DNA of 64,000 nucleotides, from assembly GCA_023404675.1 (NCBI GenBank), contig JAEYAW010000038.1, positions 1 through 64,000 on the forward strand, read 5' to 3'. The position numbers were made by a program, and so were the translations under genes. Within the stretch, counting starts at the first letter, position 1. Every line of letters starts with the position of its first letter. Origin of the DNA: Pseudomonadota bacterium. GTDB lineage: Bacteria; Pseudomonadota; Alphaproteobacteria; Rhizobiales; Xanthobacteraceae. Below are positions 50,306-58,605 of this stretch, piece by piece. Under the pieces are notes generated by a model. That model had not been told where the DNA came from. It saw nothing but the letters and a program-made list of their open reading frames with translations, and did not search any database.

Positions 50306-51703
50306 TCAGGAAATATGGTTGATCGCGCGCTGCATCGTCTCCCAAATGCGTGGGTCACTCGATTGGGCGACATTGAACCGCAGAAAATCGGATGCGGATT
50401 CCGAGACACTGAAAACGTCTCCCGGTGCCAGAACAATGTCCTCGGTAAGTGCTTTTCGTGCCACCTCGACAGCCTTCACCCCTTCTGGCAATCGGCACCA
50501 AAGGTAGAAGCCGCCGCGAGGCATAAGCCATAACTCCATGCCGAGGTCTTCAAGTTTCCCAGCAATCTCTCTTCTAGCCCGAACGAGGCGCAGACGGATG
50601 TCATCCATGTGCTTGCGGTAGCCACCGCTGGTGAGCACATTCGCAATCAAATCCGCCGCAACTGGGCTCGGGCCTCCGAAATTGATCGCTACCTGAAGAT
50701 CAACGAGATCCTCGATCCAATCACGTCTTGCTGCAATGTAGCCACAGCGCACCGAGGCGGACAGCGTTTTTGAAAAGCTGCCGATGCGGATTACGCGGTT
50801 CAATCCGTCAAGCGCAGCCAGCCGCGGAGAAGGCTCAGGTTCGAAATCAGCAAAGATGTCATCCTCCACTATAATCGTATCATGAAGGGTTGCGGCGTTC
50901 ATTATCCGGTATGCTGTTTGCGGAGACAATGTCGCTCCGGTCGGATTGTGTAGCGCCGAATTGGTGATGTAGAGTCTCGGCCGTTCAGCGGCGAGGATAG
51001 ATTCAAATTGAGCCGCGTCCGGCCCTGCCGGCGTGTAGGGGACACCGATCACATTTGCCTGGTGTGCTCGCAGGAGGGCGCGAAAGTTGAAATAGCACGG
51101 GTCATCCACGAGCACAGTGCTGCCCGGACGCAGCAGGAACCGACAAATCAAATCTATCGCTTGAGTGCCCGAAGCCGTCAAAAGGATCTGATCGGGAGAC
51201 GCTTCGATCCCATCCTCTACGAACCGCGCCAAGAGAAGCCTCCGCAATGCAAGAGACCCGCGCGTGCCGCCATATTCGGTCAGCGCACCATCCGCTGATC
51301 GCGCCATAGCGCGAAAAGCCCGTCGCAGCGCGTCGGCCGGCATCCAGTCGGCGGGCATCCAGCCACAGCCCGGCTTCAGAACCGCCGGGTCGGCGTCGAG
51401 CGACTGGCGAGATACCCAAAACGGGTCGACCGATCGATCCTGCTTCGCATCATCTGTCCCGAGCGCGAGACGAGGTAGAGTGGGCGCCGATATGTAAAAG
51501 CCGGACCCGCGCCGGGCACGCACCAGTCCCTCCGCCGCTAACCTGTCATAGGCTTCCACAACGGTGGATGGCGATACACCCATACTGGTCGCCAAACTTC
51601 GGATCGATGGCAAACGGTCTCCAGCCGCAAAAGCTCGGCTCGCCACCTTGGCACGAATCGAGTTCATCACCTCGATTGTCTTGAAACCACTACGCCCTGA
51701 CAT
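50306..51703 (-). CDS. MocR-type regulator (GntR HTH plus aminotransferase domain)
   Basis: This 465-residue protein has a GntR winged HTH (~1-75: ASRAFAAGDRLPSIRSLATSM, SPSTVVEAYDRLAAEGLV) and a fold-type I aminotransferase domain with the PLP site GSFSKTLSASVRCGY. MocR proteins bind PLP and amino compounds and control PLP or amino-acid genes. It is divergent from the D-cycloserine-type operon and shares an upstream motif with the exporter promoter, so it is the probable cluster regulator. D-cycloserine attacks PLP enzymes, so direct sensing by its PLP domain is attractive but untested. Confidence 0.9.
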   Translation of the reverse strand: MSGRSGFKTIEVMNSIRAKVASRAFAAGDRLPSIRSLATSMGVSPSTVVEAYDRLAAEGLVRARRGSGFYISAPTLPRLALGTDDAKQDRSVDPFWVSRQSLDADPAVLKPGCGWMPADWMPADALRRAFRAMARSADGALTEYGGTRGSLALRRLLLARFVEDGIEASPDQILLTASGTQAIDLICRFLLRPGSTVLVDDPCYFNFRALLRAHQANVIGVPYTPAGPDAAQFESILAAERPRLYITNSALHNPTGATLSPQTAYRIMNAATLHDTIIVEDDIFADFEPEPSPRLAALDGLNRVIRIGSFSKTLSASVRCGYIAARRDWIEDLVDLQVAINFGGPSPVAADLIANVLTSGGYRKHMDDIRLRLVRARREIAGKLEDLGMELWLMPRGGFYLWCRLPEGVKAVEVARKALTEDIVLAPGDVFSVSESASDFLRFNVAQSSDPRIWETMQRAINHIS

Positions 51704-51714
51704 CCGCTCACCAA

Positions 51715-51759
51715 TCTGTATTGGCGATTATAGCCACACAGCTCGCGCAAATTGTATAG
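51715..51759. promoter_or_regulatory. Candidate MocR sites between the regulator and dcsA
   Basis: TCTGTATTGG (51715-51724) and TGTATAGG (51753-51760) are repeats in the 170-base divergent gap. The first is the exact complement of CCAATACAGA (58517-58526) before the exporter gene. Confidence 0.6.
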
Positions 51760-51873
51760 GATTGTAACTTCTCTAACAAGAATTATTTCCTAAATGTAGT
51801 TCTTGGCGAAGAAGCGCTCTCGTCGTCCTCATTACTTGAAAAACTTGTTCGATAGAACAGGGGAGGAACGAGC

Positions 51874-52671
51874 ATGCAAAGAGAACCTGAAAGCTTTTCT
51901 AAGCTAATACCGCAGCGCCTCATCTCAGAAAATGGAAAGGACTGGCACCGTCTTGTGCTTGAAGACCTTTCCGTCCGCTTAGGCGATCCTGACTTTCCAT
52001 GCCTGTTCTCCAAGAATGCCTTCCAAAAGGGCCTTCTCCGCTTCGTATTCGTCGAGAGCGCCGACGACCAGGGGATCAGGGAATTAGCCGCCGCCCTTGG
52101 GCAATATGTCGAGCTTTCGAGGCAATGGACTGGCAGCCTCAATACTGCCTATCCGCTTGTTGTGGCATTTTCTCAGGAGATCGCAGGACCGCAATCTCTT
52201 GAGAGTTATCATGAATTTGGTTGGCAGGTTCTTCAGCGACTGCACGCCGTCGACCCAGCGCCCTGGCCCCGAAATGTCGGCACAGATCCCAACGCACCGG
52301 CCTGGTCTATGTGCTTCAACGGTATGCCCCTGTTCTGCAACATGAGCCATCCCGCCCACGCCGCGCGGCGGAGCCGTAACCTTGGGCAACATTTCCTCAT
52401 CATCGTGAATCCTCGTGAGCGCTTCGATGTCGTCGCGGGTGACACGCCGACAGGCCGTAAGGTTCGAGCGAACATCCGTGCGCGGATCGCGTGCTACGAC
52501 GGGATGCCGCATTGCCCACAACTTGCCTGCTACGGCGCTGGGGCACTCGAATGGTGGCAATACAGCGTCTCCGACGAGAATGGAGAGCGGGCCGATAAAT
52601 GCCCATTCAAATTCAGCAACGCTGAACAGCCTCTAGAAATACAGGATTCGTCCGCAGCAAAAAATATGTGA
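51874..52671 (+). CDS. dcsA: DcsA-like heme N-hydroxylase (YqcI/YcgG family)
   Basis: This 265-residue protein matches YqcI/YcgG: WSMCFNGMPLFCNMSHPAHA, ARRSRNLGQHFLIIVNPRERFD, DTPTGRKVRANIRARI and GAGALEWWQYS. In Streptomyces DcsA, a heme protein, makes N-omega-hydroxy-L-arginine, the first step to D-cycloserine; the guanitoxin enzyme GntA is a relative. It opens a seven-gene operon, with GGGGAGGAACGAGC before ATG. YqcI/YcgG proteins occur in other contexts too, so the assignment rests on the complete set of neighbours. Confidence 0.85.
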   Translation: MQREPESFSKLIPQRLISENGKDWHRLVLEDLSVRLGDPDFPCLFSKNAFQKGLLRFVFVESADDQGIRELAAALGQYVELSRQWTGSLNTAYPLVVAFSQEIAGPQSLESYHEFGWQVLQRLHAVDPAPWPRNVGTDPNAPAWSMCFNGMPLFCNMSHPAHAARRSRNLGQHFLIIVNPRERFDVVAGDTPTGRKVRANIRARIACYDGMPHCPQLACYGAGALEWWQYSVSDENGERADKCPFKFSNAEQPLEIQDSSAAKNM

Positions 52672-52700
52672 TCCGATCTTTATCGAAACAGGAAAACATC

Positions 52701-53696
52701 ATGCCCCTTTTCGAAAACATCCTCGACACCATCGGCAGAACACCAATCGTCAAACTCCATCGCCTTCCACCAAACCACGTTTCGCTCCACGTTAAGGTCG
52801 AATCCTTTAATCCCGGCGGCTCCGTAAAAGACAGGCTGGCGATCGCTGTGGTCCTCGACGCTGAAGCCAAGGGCCTGCTGAAACCTGGCGACACGATTGT
52901 CGAATGCACCTCCGGCAACGTTGGTATCGCACTTGCGATGGTGTCTGCTGCCCGCGGTTATCAATTCGTTGCCGTCATGGGGGATGGTTATTCGGTGGAA
53001 CGCCGCAAGCTCATTCGAGCCTACGGCGGCAAGGTGCTGCTCTTCCCAAGTGCCGAGGGCAGCAGCGGCGGCAACCGACGTGCGGATGAACTTGCCGAAC
53101 GTTTCGGTTGGTTTCGGCCCCGCCAATTCGACAACCCCGCTAACCCGGCTTACCATCGGCAGACGACCGCTGCCGAAATACTCAGTGATTTCGCCGGCAA
53201 GCGCCTAGACTACTTCGTCACCGGGTTCGGGACCAGTGGAACACTAACGGGCGTCGGTCAGATGCTGCAATGCGCCCGCCCAGAAGTCCGCATCATTGTC
53301 GCAGAACCAGCCAACGCTGCCGTTCTGTCCGGCAAAGAGTGGCAGGTTCACAAGATACAGGGCCTCGCGCCCAATTTTATCCCAAGCATTCTTGACCGGA
53401 ATGTCGTCGGTGATCTTCTCCCGGTTGACGAGGACATCGCGCGCGACACCGCCCGACGGCTCGCGGCCGAAGAAGGAATTTTTGTCGGCATATCGGCTGG
53501 TGCAACGGTGGCAACCGCTCTGCAAGTTGCCCAACACGCCCCCGAGGGCTCCGTGTTGCTCGCGATGCTGCCTGACACCGGCGAACGCTATCTCTCAACC
53601 TTCCTCCTCGACGGACTCAATGAAGGTTCCGACGACGAATGGCTGGCCAGCCAAGCTGCGAGTGATCGCAACTGTGCAGATCGTCAGAGACAGTGA
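52701..53696 (+). CDS. dcsD: DcsD-like O-ureido-L-serine synthase (cysteine synthase family)
   Basis: This 331-residue PLP enzyme has the cysteine-synthase layout: TIGRTPIVKLHRL, the PLP Lys43 in NPGGSVKDR, the Asn loop CTSGNVGIAL and GISAGATVATALQ. The family motif is usually TSGNTG; the Val for Thr change here is notable. DcsD replaces the acetyl group of O-acetyl-L-serine with hydroxyurea to give O-ureido-L-serine and can also make cysteine. It follows dcsA by 29 bases. Confidence 0.85.
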   Translation: MPLFENILDTIGRTPIVKLHRLPPNHVSLHVKVESFNPGGSVKDRLAIAVVLDAEAKGLLKPGDTIVECTSGNVGIALAMVSAARGYQFVAVMGDGYSVERRKLIRAYGGKVLLFPSAEGSSGGNRRADELAERFGWFRPRQFDNPANPAYHRQTTAAEILSDFAGKRLDYFVTGFGTSGTLTGVGQMLQCARPEVRIIVAEPANAAVLSGKEWQVHKIQGLAPNFIPSILDRNVVGDLLPVDEDIARDTARRLAAEEGIFVGISAGATVATALQVAQHAPEGSVLLAMLPDTGERYLSTFLLDGLNEGSDDEWLASQAASDRNCADRQRQ

Positions 53697-53713
53697 ATTG
53701 CAAGGAGAGGTCG

Positions 53714-54973
53714 ATGAGCGAGTTCATTCCTCCCTCAACGAGGTTCGTCCAGTTGCCGGACCCCTTCCCGATGAAGCGCGGCGGTATCCTCCACGGTGCC
53801 CGTATCGCCTACGAGACTTGGGGGCGACCGAACCATGTCGCGGATAATACCATCCTCATCCTCACCGGCCTTTCGCCAAACGCTCATGCTGCCGCCCATG
53901 ACGCAAACCCCTCAGCAGGGTGGTGGGAGTCGATGCTGGGTTCGGGAAAGCCCATCGACACGGACCGCTGGCATGTCATCTGTGTCAATTCCCTAGGGAG
54001 CTGCCATGGCTCAACGGGGCCGGCCTCGCTTGATCCTGCTACCGGCTGCGCCTACCGGGTCGACTTCCCCGAACTCTCTATCGAAGACATCGCCGATGCA
54101 GCGGCCTTCGCGGTGCGCTCTCTCGGCTTTGAACGCCTTGCCTGCGTCATCGGGAATTCAATGGGCGGGATGACAGCGCTCGCCTTACTCGCCCGCCATC
54201 CCGGATTAGCTCGCAGCCACATCAATATATCCGGTGCGGTCCATGCTTTGCCTTTTTCCATCGCAATCCGCTCGCTGCAACGGGAAGCAATCCGACTCGA
54301 TCCACACTGGAATGAAGGGCGCTACGACGCCACCCTATATCCCGACTGCGGCATGGCCGTAGCGCGTAAGCTGGGCGTCATCAGCTATAGGTCCGCCTTG
54401 GAGTGGGATGGGCGCTTTGGTCGCGTCCGGCTCACTTCCGAGCCAGGTTTTAGAGACCCCTTCGGCCTGGAGTTCGAGGTCGAAGGCTATCTGGAAAGCC
54501 ATGCGCGCCGCTTTGTCCGCGGATACGACCCGAACTGCTATCTTTATCTCAGCCGCTCTATGGATTGGTTCGACCTTGGTGAGACCTGTGGGCGTAGCGC
54601 CTTCGACGCTCTTACCTTGATCGAGCTTGAGACCGCGCTCGCGATTGGTGTTCGCAGCGACATCCTCTTTCCGTTGCAGCAACAATCTCAGATTGCTGAA
54701 GGTCTCTGCGCCGGGGGCGTGGATGCAAAATTCCTGGCACTGGAATCGCCTCAAGGACACGACGCTTTTCTCGTCGACATCGAAAGCTTTGGCCCCGCCA
54801 TTGGCGATTTCCTCGCCAAGCTAACCGTCTCAAGTCGGCCGCTGAAGCGAGATGAGCCTACCTACAGCCCATGGCGAGACCGCGAAACGCTGAACCGTTC
54901 ATCGCTTCCTGTCAGTTGTGAAACCCTACAGGAAGCCCCGAGCGGTCGTCACCTGTCACCCTTCGTTCGATAG
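53714..54973 (+). CDS. dcsE: DcsE-like L-serine O-acetyltransferase (MetX fold)
   Basis: This 419-residue alpha/beta-hydrolase acyltransferase looks like homoserine O-acetyltransferase: VICVNSLGSCHGSTGPASLDP, nucleophile Ser149 in GNSMGG, and the His349 dyad partner in GHDAF. In the Streptomyces cluster the homologous DcsE acetylates L-serine to supply DcsD. No methionine or cysteine gene is otherwise near. The C-terminal ~60 residues are Arg/Pro-rich and poorly conserved-looking. AAGGAGAGG supports ATG 53714. Confidence 0.85.
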   Translation: MSEFIPPSTRFVQLPDPFPMKRGGILHGARIAYETWGRPNHVADNTILILTGLSPNAHAAAHDANPSAGWWESMLGSGKPIDTDRWHVICVNSLGSCHGSTGPASLDPATGCAYRVDFPELSIEDIADAAAFAVRSLGFERLACVIGNSMGGMTALALLARHPGLARSHINISGAVHALPFSIAIRSLQREAIRLDPHWNEGRYDATLYPDCGMAVARKLGVISYRSALEWDGRFGRVRLTSEPGFRDPFGLEFEVEGYLESHARRFVRGYDPNCYLYLSRSMDWFDLGETCGRSAFDALTLIELETALAIGVRSDILFPLQQQSQIAEGLCAGGVDAKFLALESPQGHDAFLVDIESFGPAIGDFLAKLTVSSRPLKRDEPTYSPWRDRETLNRSSLPVSCETLQEAPSGRHLSPFVR

Positions 54974-54981
54974 GAAAGCCC

Positions 54982-55728
54982 ATGCACATCCAATCGACCA
55001 AAATCGCACTTGTTACGGGCGCCACTCGTGGAATCGGCTTCGAGACTGCGCGCCAACTCGCCGAAAAAGGGGTCCGCGTTCTGCTTGGTGGCCGGGACAA
55101 CGACCGCGTAGCCGCCGCCGCTCTGAGCTTGCGCGACTGCGGCCTAGACGTCGAACCCTGCACGATGAATATCACGTCACTGGAGAGCATCTCGGCCGCT
55201 TCAGCATCGGTGCAGCAACGTTACGATCACTTGGACATCCTCGTCAACAATGCCGGAATCCGCGTCGAAGAATATGGCAAGCAACCGTCAGAGCAACCGC
55301 TCGACCAATGGCGTGCCACCTTCGAGACCAATCTATTCGGTGCCGTCGCAGTCACCCAGGCTTTCCTTCCACTGTTACGGAAATCGCCTGCGGGTCGTAT
55401 CGTCAATGTCTCAAGTCTCCTTGCGTCGCTAAGCCTCCACAGCGACCCACGTTCCTACGCCTACACCCCAAAATTCAAATCGCTTCCAGCCTACAGCGCC
55501 TCAAAGAGCGCACTCAACGCTTGGACGGTCCATCTCGCCTACGAATTGCGGGACACCTCCATCAAAGTTAACGCGGCACATCCGGGTTACACCAAGACCG
55601 ATATGAATGACGGCGAAGGTGACATTGCTATTCCAATAGGGGCCAAGACCAGCGTGAGACTTGCACTCCTCGACGAAGACGGCCCCTCCGGCGGCTACTT
55701 CCACATGGAGGAGAACGTGCCATGGTGA
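54982..55728 (+). CDS. SDR-family reductase within the cycloserine-type operon
   Basis: This 248-residue classical SDR has TGATRGIG (~14-21), NNAGI, the catalytic Ser in NVSSLLA and Y-S-A-S-K. The chain end GGYFHMEENVPW is typical of a group close to carbonyl reductases. It lies 8 bases after dcsE and overlaps dcsC by 7, so it is firmly in the operon. The known D-cycloserine route needs no reductase, so it may modify the product, an intermediate, or act in self-protection. Confidence 0.88.
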   Translation: MHIQSTKIALVTGATRGIGFETARQLAEKGVRVLLGGRDNDRVAAAALSLRDCGLDVEPCTMNITSLESISAASASVQQRYDHLDILVNNAGIRVEEYGKQPSEQPLDQWRATFETNLFGAVAVTQAFLPLLRKSPAGRIVNVSSLLASLSLHSDPRSYAYTPKFKSLPAYSASKSALNAWTVHLAYELRDTSIKVNAAHPGYTKTDMNDGEGDIAIPIGAKTSVRLALLDEDGPSGGYFHMEENVPW

Positions 55729-56603
55729 CGGCCGCCTATCTCTCTCCTTGCAAGTTTAGCAAGATGCACGGTGCTGGTAACGATTTCGTCGTGCTGGACC
55801 TACGGGAATCCGAAGAGCCTTCTCCCGAGCTATGCCGCATCTTTGCCGATCGACATACGGGTGTCGGATGCGATCTCATCCTTGGCGTTGACGCACCTCG
55901 CAGCCCTGATGCAGTCGCTTCCTACCGTATTTGGACTGGCGATGGCGAACCGTCGCGACAATGCGGAAACGGTGCGCGATGCGTCGCCGCGTGGGTGCGT
56001 CGTGCTGGTATCGTGCTCAGTAACCAATTTGCTCTCGATAGCCCCAGCGGAACGCACCTCGTCGACGTCCTGCCGGATGCCGTCTTTCGTGTCAGCTTGG
56101 GCATACCGGATTTCTCTCCGGCACAAATCCCATTGGTCGGCTTCGATACCGAACAGATGCTCTACGAGACCAGTCTTGATGGCGCCCCATGCCGCTTTGT
56201 CGCCGTTTCGATCGGAAATCCGCATGCCGTAATCGAGGTCAGCAATGTCGACACGGCGCCAGTCGCCAAAATTGGCGCAGCGTTACAAGGCTCCCATCAT
56301 CTTCCACATTCGGTGAATGTCGGCTTTGCCGAGATCGTCTCCCGCAATCAAATCAATCTGCGCGTTTATGAAAATGGCGCAGGCGAAACACTTGCCTGCG
56401 GAAGCGGCGCCTGCGCTGCAGCGGCGGTTTTTATGCGCCAGAAGCGGATTGATCGAGAGGTGTCGGTGGTGGTTCCTGGTGGATGCCTAGAAATCGCATG
56501 GGAGACTAACGCCTCCGAAATAACAATTACTGGCCCCGCCACCTTCGTTTTCGAAGGCCGCCTCGATGTCTCCCATAACTCCTATCTGGGGGCTGCATCA
56601 TGA
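55722..56603 (+). CDS. dcsC: DcsC-like O-ureidoserine racemase (DapF family)
   Basis: This 293-residue protein has the diaminopimelate epimerase fold with both catalytic cysteines, Cys81 (QCGNGARC) and Cys226 (LACGSGAC), and KMHGAGNDFVV at the start. The segment that in DapF reads YERG...GETLACG is YENGAGETLACG here; loss of the Arg that DapF uses for its substrate fits a changed substrate. DcsC turns O-ureido-L-serine into the D form. It overlaps the SDR gene by 7 bases and dcsG by 4. Confidence 0.85.
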   Translation: MVTAAYLSPCKFSKMHGAGNDFVVLDLRESEEPSPELCRIFADRHTGVGCDLILGVDAPRSPDAVASYRIWTGDGEPSRQCGNGARCVAAWVRRAGIVLSNQFALDSPSGTHLVDVLPDAVFRVSLGIPDFSPAQIPLVGFDTEQMLYETSLDGAPCRFVAVSIGNPHAVIEVSNVDTAPVAKIGAALQGSHHLPHSVNVGFAEIVSRNQINLRVYENGAGETLACGSGACAAAAVFMRQKRIDREVSVVVPGGCLEIAWETNASEITITGPATFVFEGRLDVSHNSYLGAAS

Positions 56604-57508
56604 GCATTCTCGCATTAGTAACCGCAAAAGCCAGCCTTCCGAACGACTTTGACATGCCACTTCTGATCTCCGCGTGCCGCGAGCAGAAGGTCAACGTGGA
56701 AATATGCCTCTGGGATGATCCCACAGTCGACTGGTCGCGCTTTAGCGCTGTCATCTTGCGGTCGCCCTGGGACTACCCCGATAGGCTTTCTGAGTTTCTT
56801 GCGTGGTGTGAGCACCTGGGCACCGTCACAGAGATGTTCAATCCATTATCTGCTGTGCGCTGGAGCCTCGACAAACACTACCTGGCAGATCTCGCGGCGC
56901 GCGGTGTGCCTGTTGTGCCAAGCCGCTTTGTAGAGCCCGGCTCATCCCCGATCGAGTGCCTGGACGAGTTCCTTTCGCAGCACCCCGAAAGCACCGATCT
57001 TGTCGTGAAGCCGGCTATTGGCTGCTACTCGAAAGGCGTCCAGCGCTTCGCACGAAACCAACGCAATGCCACCGCCGATCACATTGCTCGACTGCTTCGG
57101 CAAGGTGCTGTTGTCATCCAGCCGTATCTACCAGCTATCGACGATCACGGTGAAACTAACCTTATATATTTCGACGGCGCCTACAGTCATGCAATCCGTA
57201 AAGGGGCCTTGCTGATGGACGACGGCACGGTGAATGTGCCTACCAGCGATTTCCGAGCAGCCCGAGACGCCGATGCGGCCGAGCGCGAAATCGCAGAAGC
57301 CGCCCTTGATGCCGCCGGCCTTCATCTCCACCTGCGGCGCCCGCTGCTCTACGCGCGCGTAGATCTGATCCGCGGCAACGATGGTCGCCCTCAATTGCTG
57401 GAACTTGAGGTAGCCGAGCCTTCTCTATCTTTGCCATTTGCTGAAGCGGGCGCTAGCCGCTTTGCCGATGCGCTGGCGAGACTCACCAAGACAAAGAAAG
57501 GATTCTGA
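56600..57508 (+). CDS. dcsG: DcsG-like ATP-grasp D-cycloserine synthetase
   Basis: This 302-residue ATP-grasp protein shows VILRSPWDYPDRLSEFL, the nucleotide-binding strand LVVKPAIGCYSKGV, VIQPYLPAIDDHGETNLIYF and the metal-binding end LLELEVAEPSLSLPFA. DcsG closes O-ureido-D-serine to D-cycloserine at the cost of ATP. Other RimK-like ligases look similar; the call depends on the operon. It starts by ATGA overlap with dcsC. Confidence 0.85.
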   Translation: MSILALVTAKASLPNDFDMPLLISACREQKVNVEICLWDDPTVDWSRFSAVILRSPWDYPDRLSEFLAWCEHLGTVTEMFNPLSAVRWSLDKHYLADLAARGVPVVPSRFVEPGSSPIECLDEFLSQHPESTDLVVKPAIGCYSKGVQRFARNQRNATADHIARLLRQGAVVIQPYLPAIDDHGETNLIYFDGAYSHAIRKGALLMDDGTVNVPTSDFRAARDADAAEREIAEAALDAAGLHLHLRRPLLYARVDLIRGNDGRPQLLELEVAEPSLSLPFAEAGASRFADALARLTKTKKGF

Positions 57509-57510
57509 CC

Positions 57511-58383
57511 ATGCTGTTCGATCTCATCGTATCGCAAGGCCGCATTGGCGACCGATCTGAGCGGACGCTTGAAGGCGCAGCGCGCACGGCGCAGGCGCTA
57601 GAACAGCGTTATGGCGTCGTAGCGCGCACGATCGGACAAGCAGCTCCTTCCGCACATGACGATTGGAGCGTCAGCTTGCCCCAGGCCAGGGACACACTCA
57701 TCCATCTCGGTGAGGCTATCGCCACGAGCATTGATGGCCCGAACCTCTCCGTGATGATCGCAAACACCTGTTCAGCGAGCCTCGCCACCCTGCCGATCGT
57801 AGCGCGCCGCTACCCAGAGGCTGTGATCCTCTGGGTTGATGCCCACGGAGACTTCAACACACCAGACACAACGGATACCGGCTATCTTGGCGGAATGGTC
57901 CTCGCCGGCGCCTGCGGCCTTTGGAACAGCGGTCACGGCGGGGACTTGGCCCCCAGCCAGATAATCGTAGTCGGCGCCCGCGATGTGGATGCTGCGGAGG
58001 GCGAGTTGCTCTCCGTTAGCGGGGTAAGGGTCATCGCTCCAGAGGATGCTTCGCCGGCCTCTGTCCTGGACGCCATCGGTAAGGCCCCCGTCTGGATTCA
58101 TGTCGATTGGGACGCCATGGAGCCGGGACACATCCCCGCTGACTACAAGGTGCCCGGAGGTCTTCTACCTGCGCAACTGCGAGAGATTTTCGCGGCCATT
58201 CCGGGGGACAGGCTACTTGGATTCGAGATTGCCGAGTTCCATCCGTCAACCAACGAGCAACACAACCAGGCAGCACTCGCCACCGCTCTCGAAATCATCG
58301 CGCCCCTGATTGAAATGTCACCCCAGAACGTCTCGAAAAGAGGGAATGGCATCCACCCATCCTGCCCATACAGTTCCCAATAA
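57511..58383 (+). CDS. dcsB: DcsB-like N-hydroxyarginine hydrolase (arginase fold)
   Basis: This 290-residue protein has the arginase fold with metal ligands in DAHGD (Asp110, His112, Asp114) and HVDWD (Asp199, Asp201). The first arginase metal motif GGDHS is replaced by NTCSA, putting Cys87 where arginases have His. From memory Streptomyces DcsB also carries Cys at this place (Cys86) and hydrolyses N-hydroxyarginine to hydroxyurea and ornithine. This shared substitution argues strongly for DcsB over arginase or formimidoylglutamase. It is the last gene of the operon. Confidence 0.88.
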   Translation: MLFDLIVSQGRIGDRSERTLEGAARTAQALEQRYGVVARTIGQAAPSAHDDWSVSLPQARDTLIHLGEAIATSIDGPNLSVMIANTCSASLATLPIVARRYPEAVILWVDAHGDFNTPDTTDTGYLGGMVLAGACGLWNSGHGGDLAPSQIIVVGARDVDAAEGELLSVSGVRVIAPEDASPASVLDAIGKAPVWIHVDWDAMEPGHIPADYKVPGGLLPAQLREIFAAIPGDRLLGFEIAEFHPSTNEQHNQAALATALEIIAPLIEMSPQNVSKRGNGIHPSCPYSSQ

Positions 58384-58500
58384 TAAGCTGACAGTTGACA
58401 CTGACTGCAAAGCCTCAGCTCAACCGAGCCCCTGTGGCAGTGGCCTCACCACCTGTCCACGGCCAAAGTGACTGGTTATTGCATGGCCTGAATCTCTAAT

Positions 58501-58526
58501 TGTATTGCTTAGAATACCAATACAGA
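58501..58526 (+). promoter_or_regulatory. Candidate MocR operator before the exporter
   Basis: TGTATTG (58501-58507) and CAATACA (58518-58524) form an inverted repeat with a 10-base spacer; the right half extended is CCAATACAGA, matching the complement of 51715-51724. It lies 80 bases before the exporter ATG. Confidence 0.6.
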
Positions 58527-58605
58527 TTTGCCAAATTGTTTGCCATTGTCTCTGTCGCCACGGGCAAGCCATCGTTAAGCGGAGAGTTCCAACAGTGAGG
58601 GACTC

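Noticed and set aside
51874..58383. dcs-like genes read as lysine, cysteine, methionine and arginine housekeeping enzymes
   Set aside because: No housekeeping operon combines these families. The arginase Cys substitution, the DapF motif change and the YqcI/YcgG gene all fit the cycloserine set instead.
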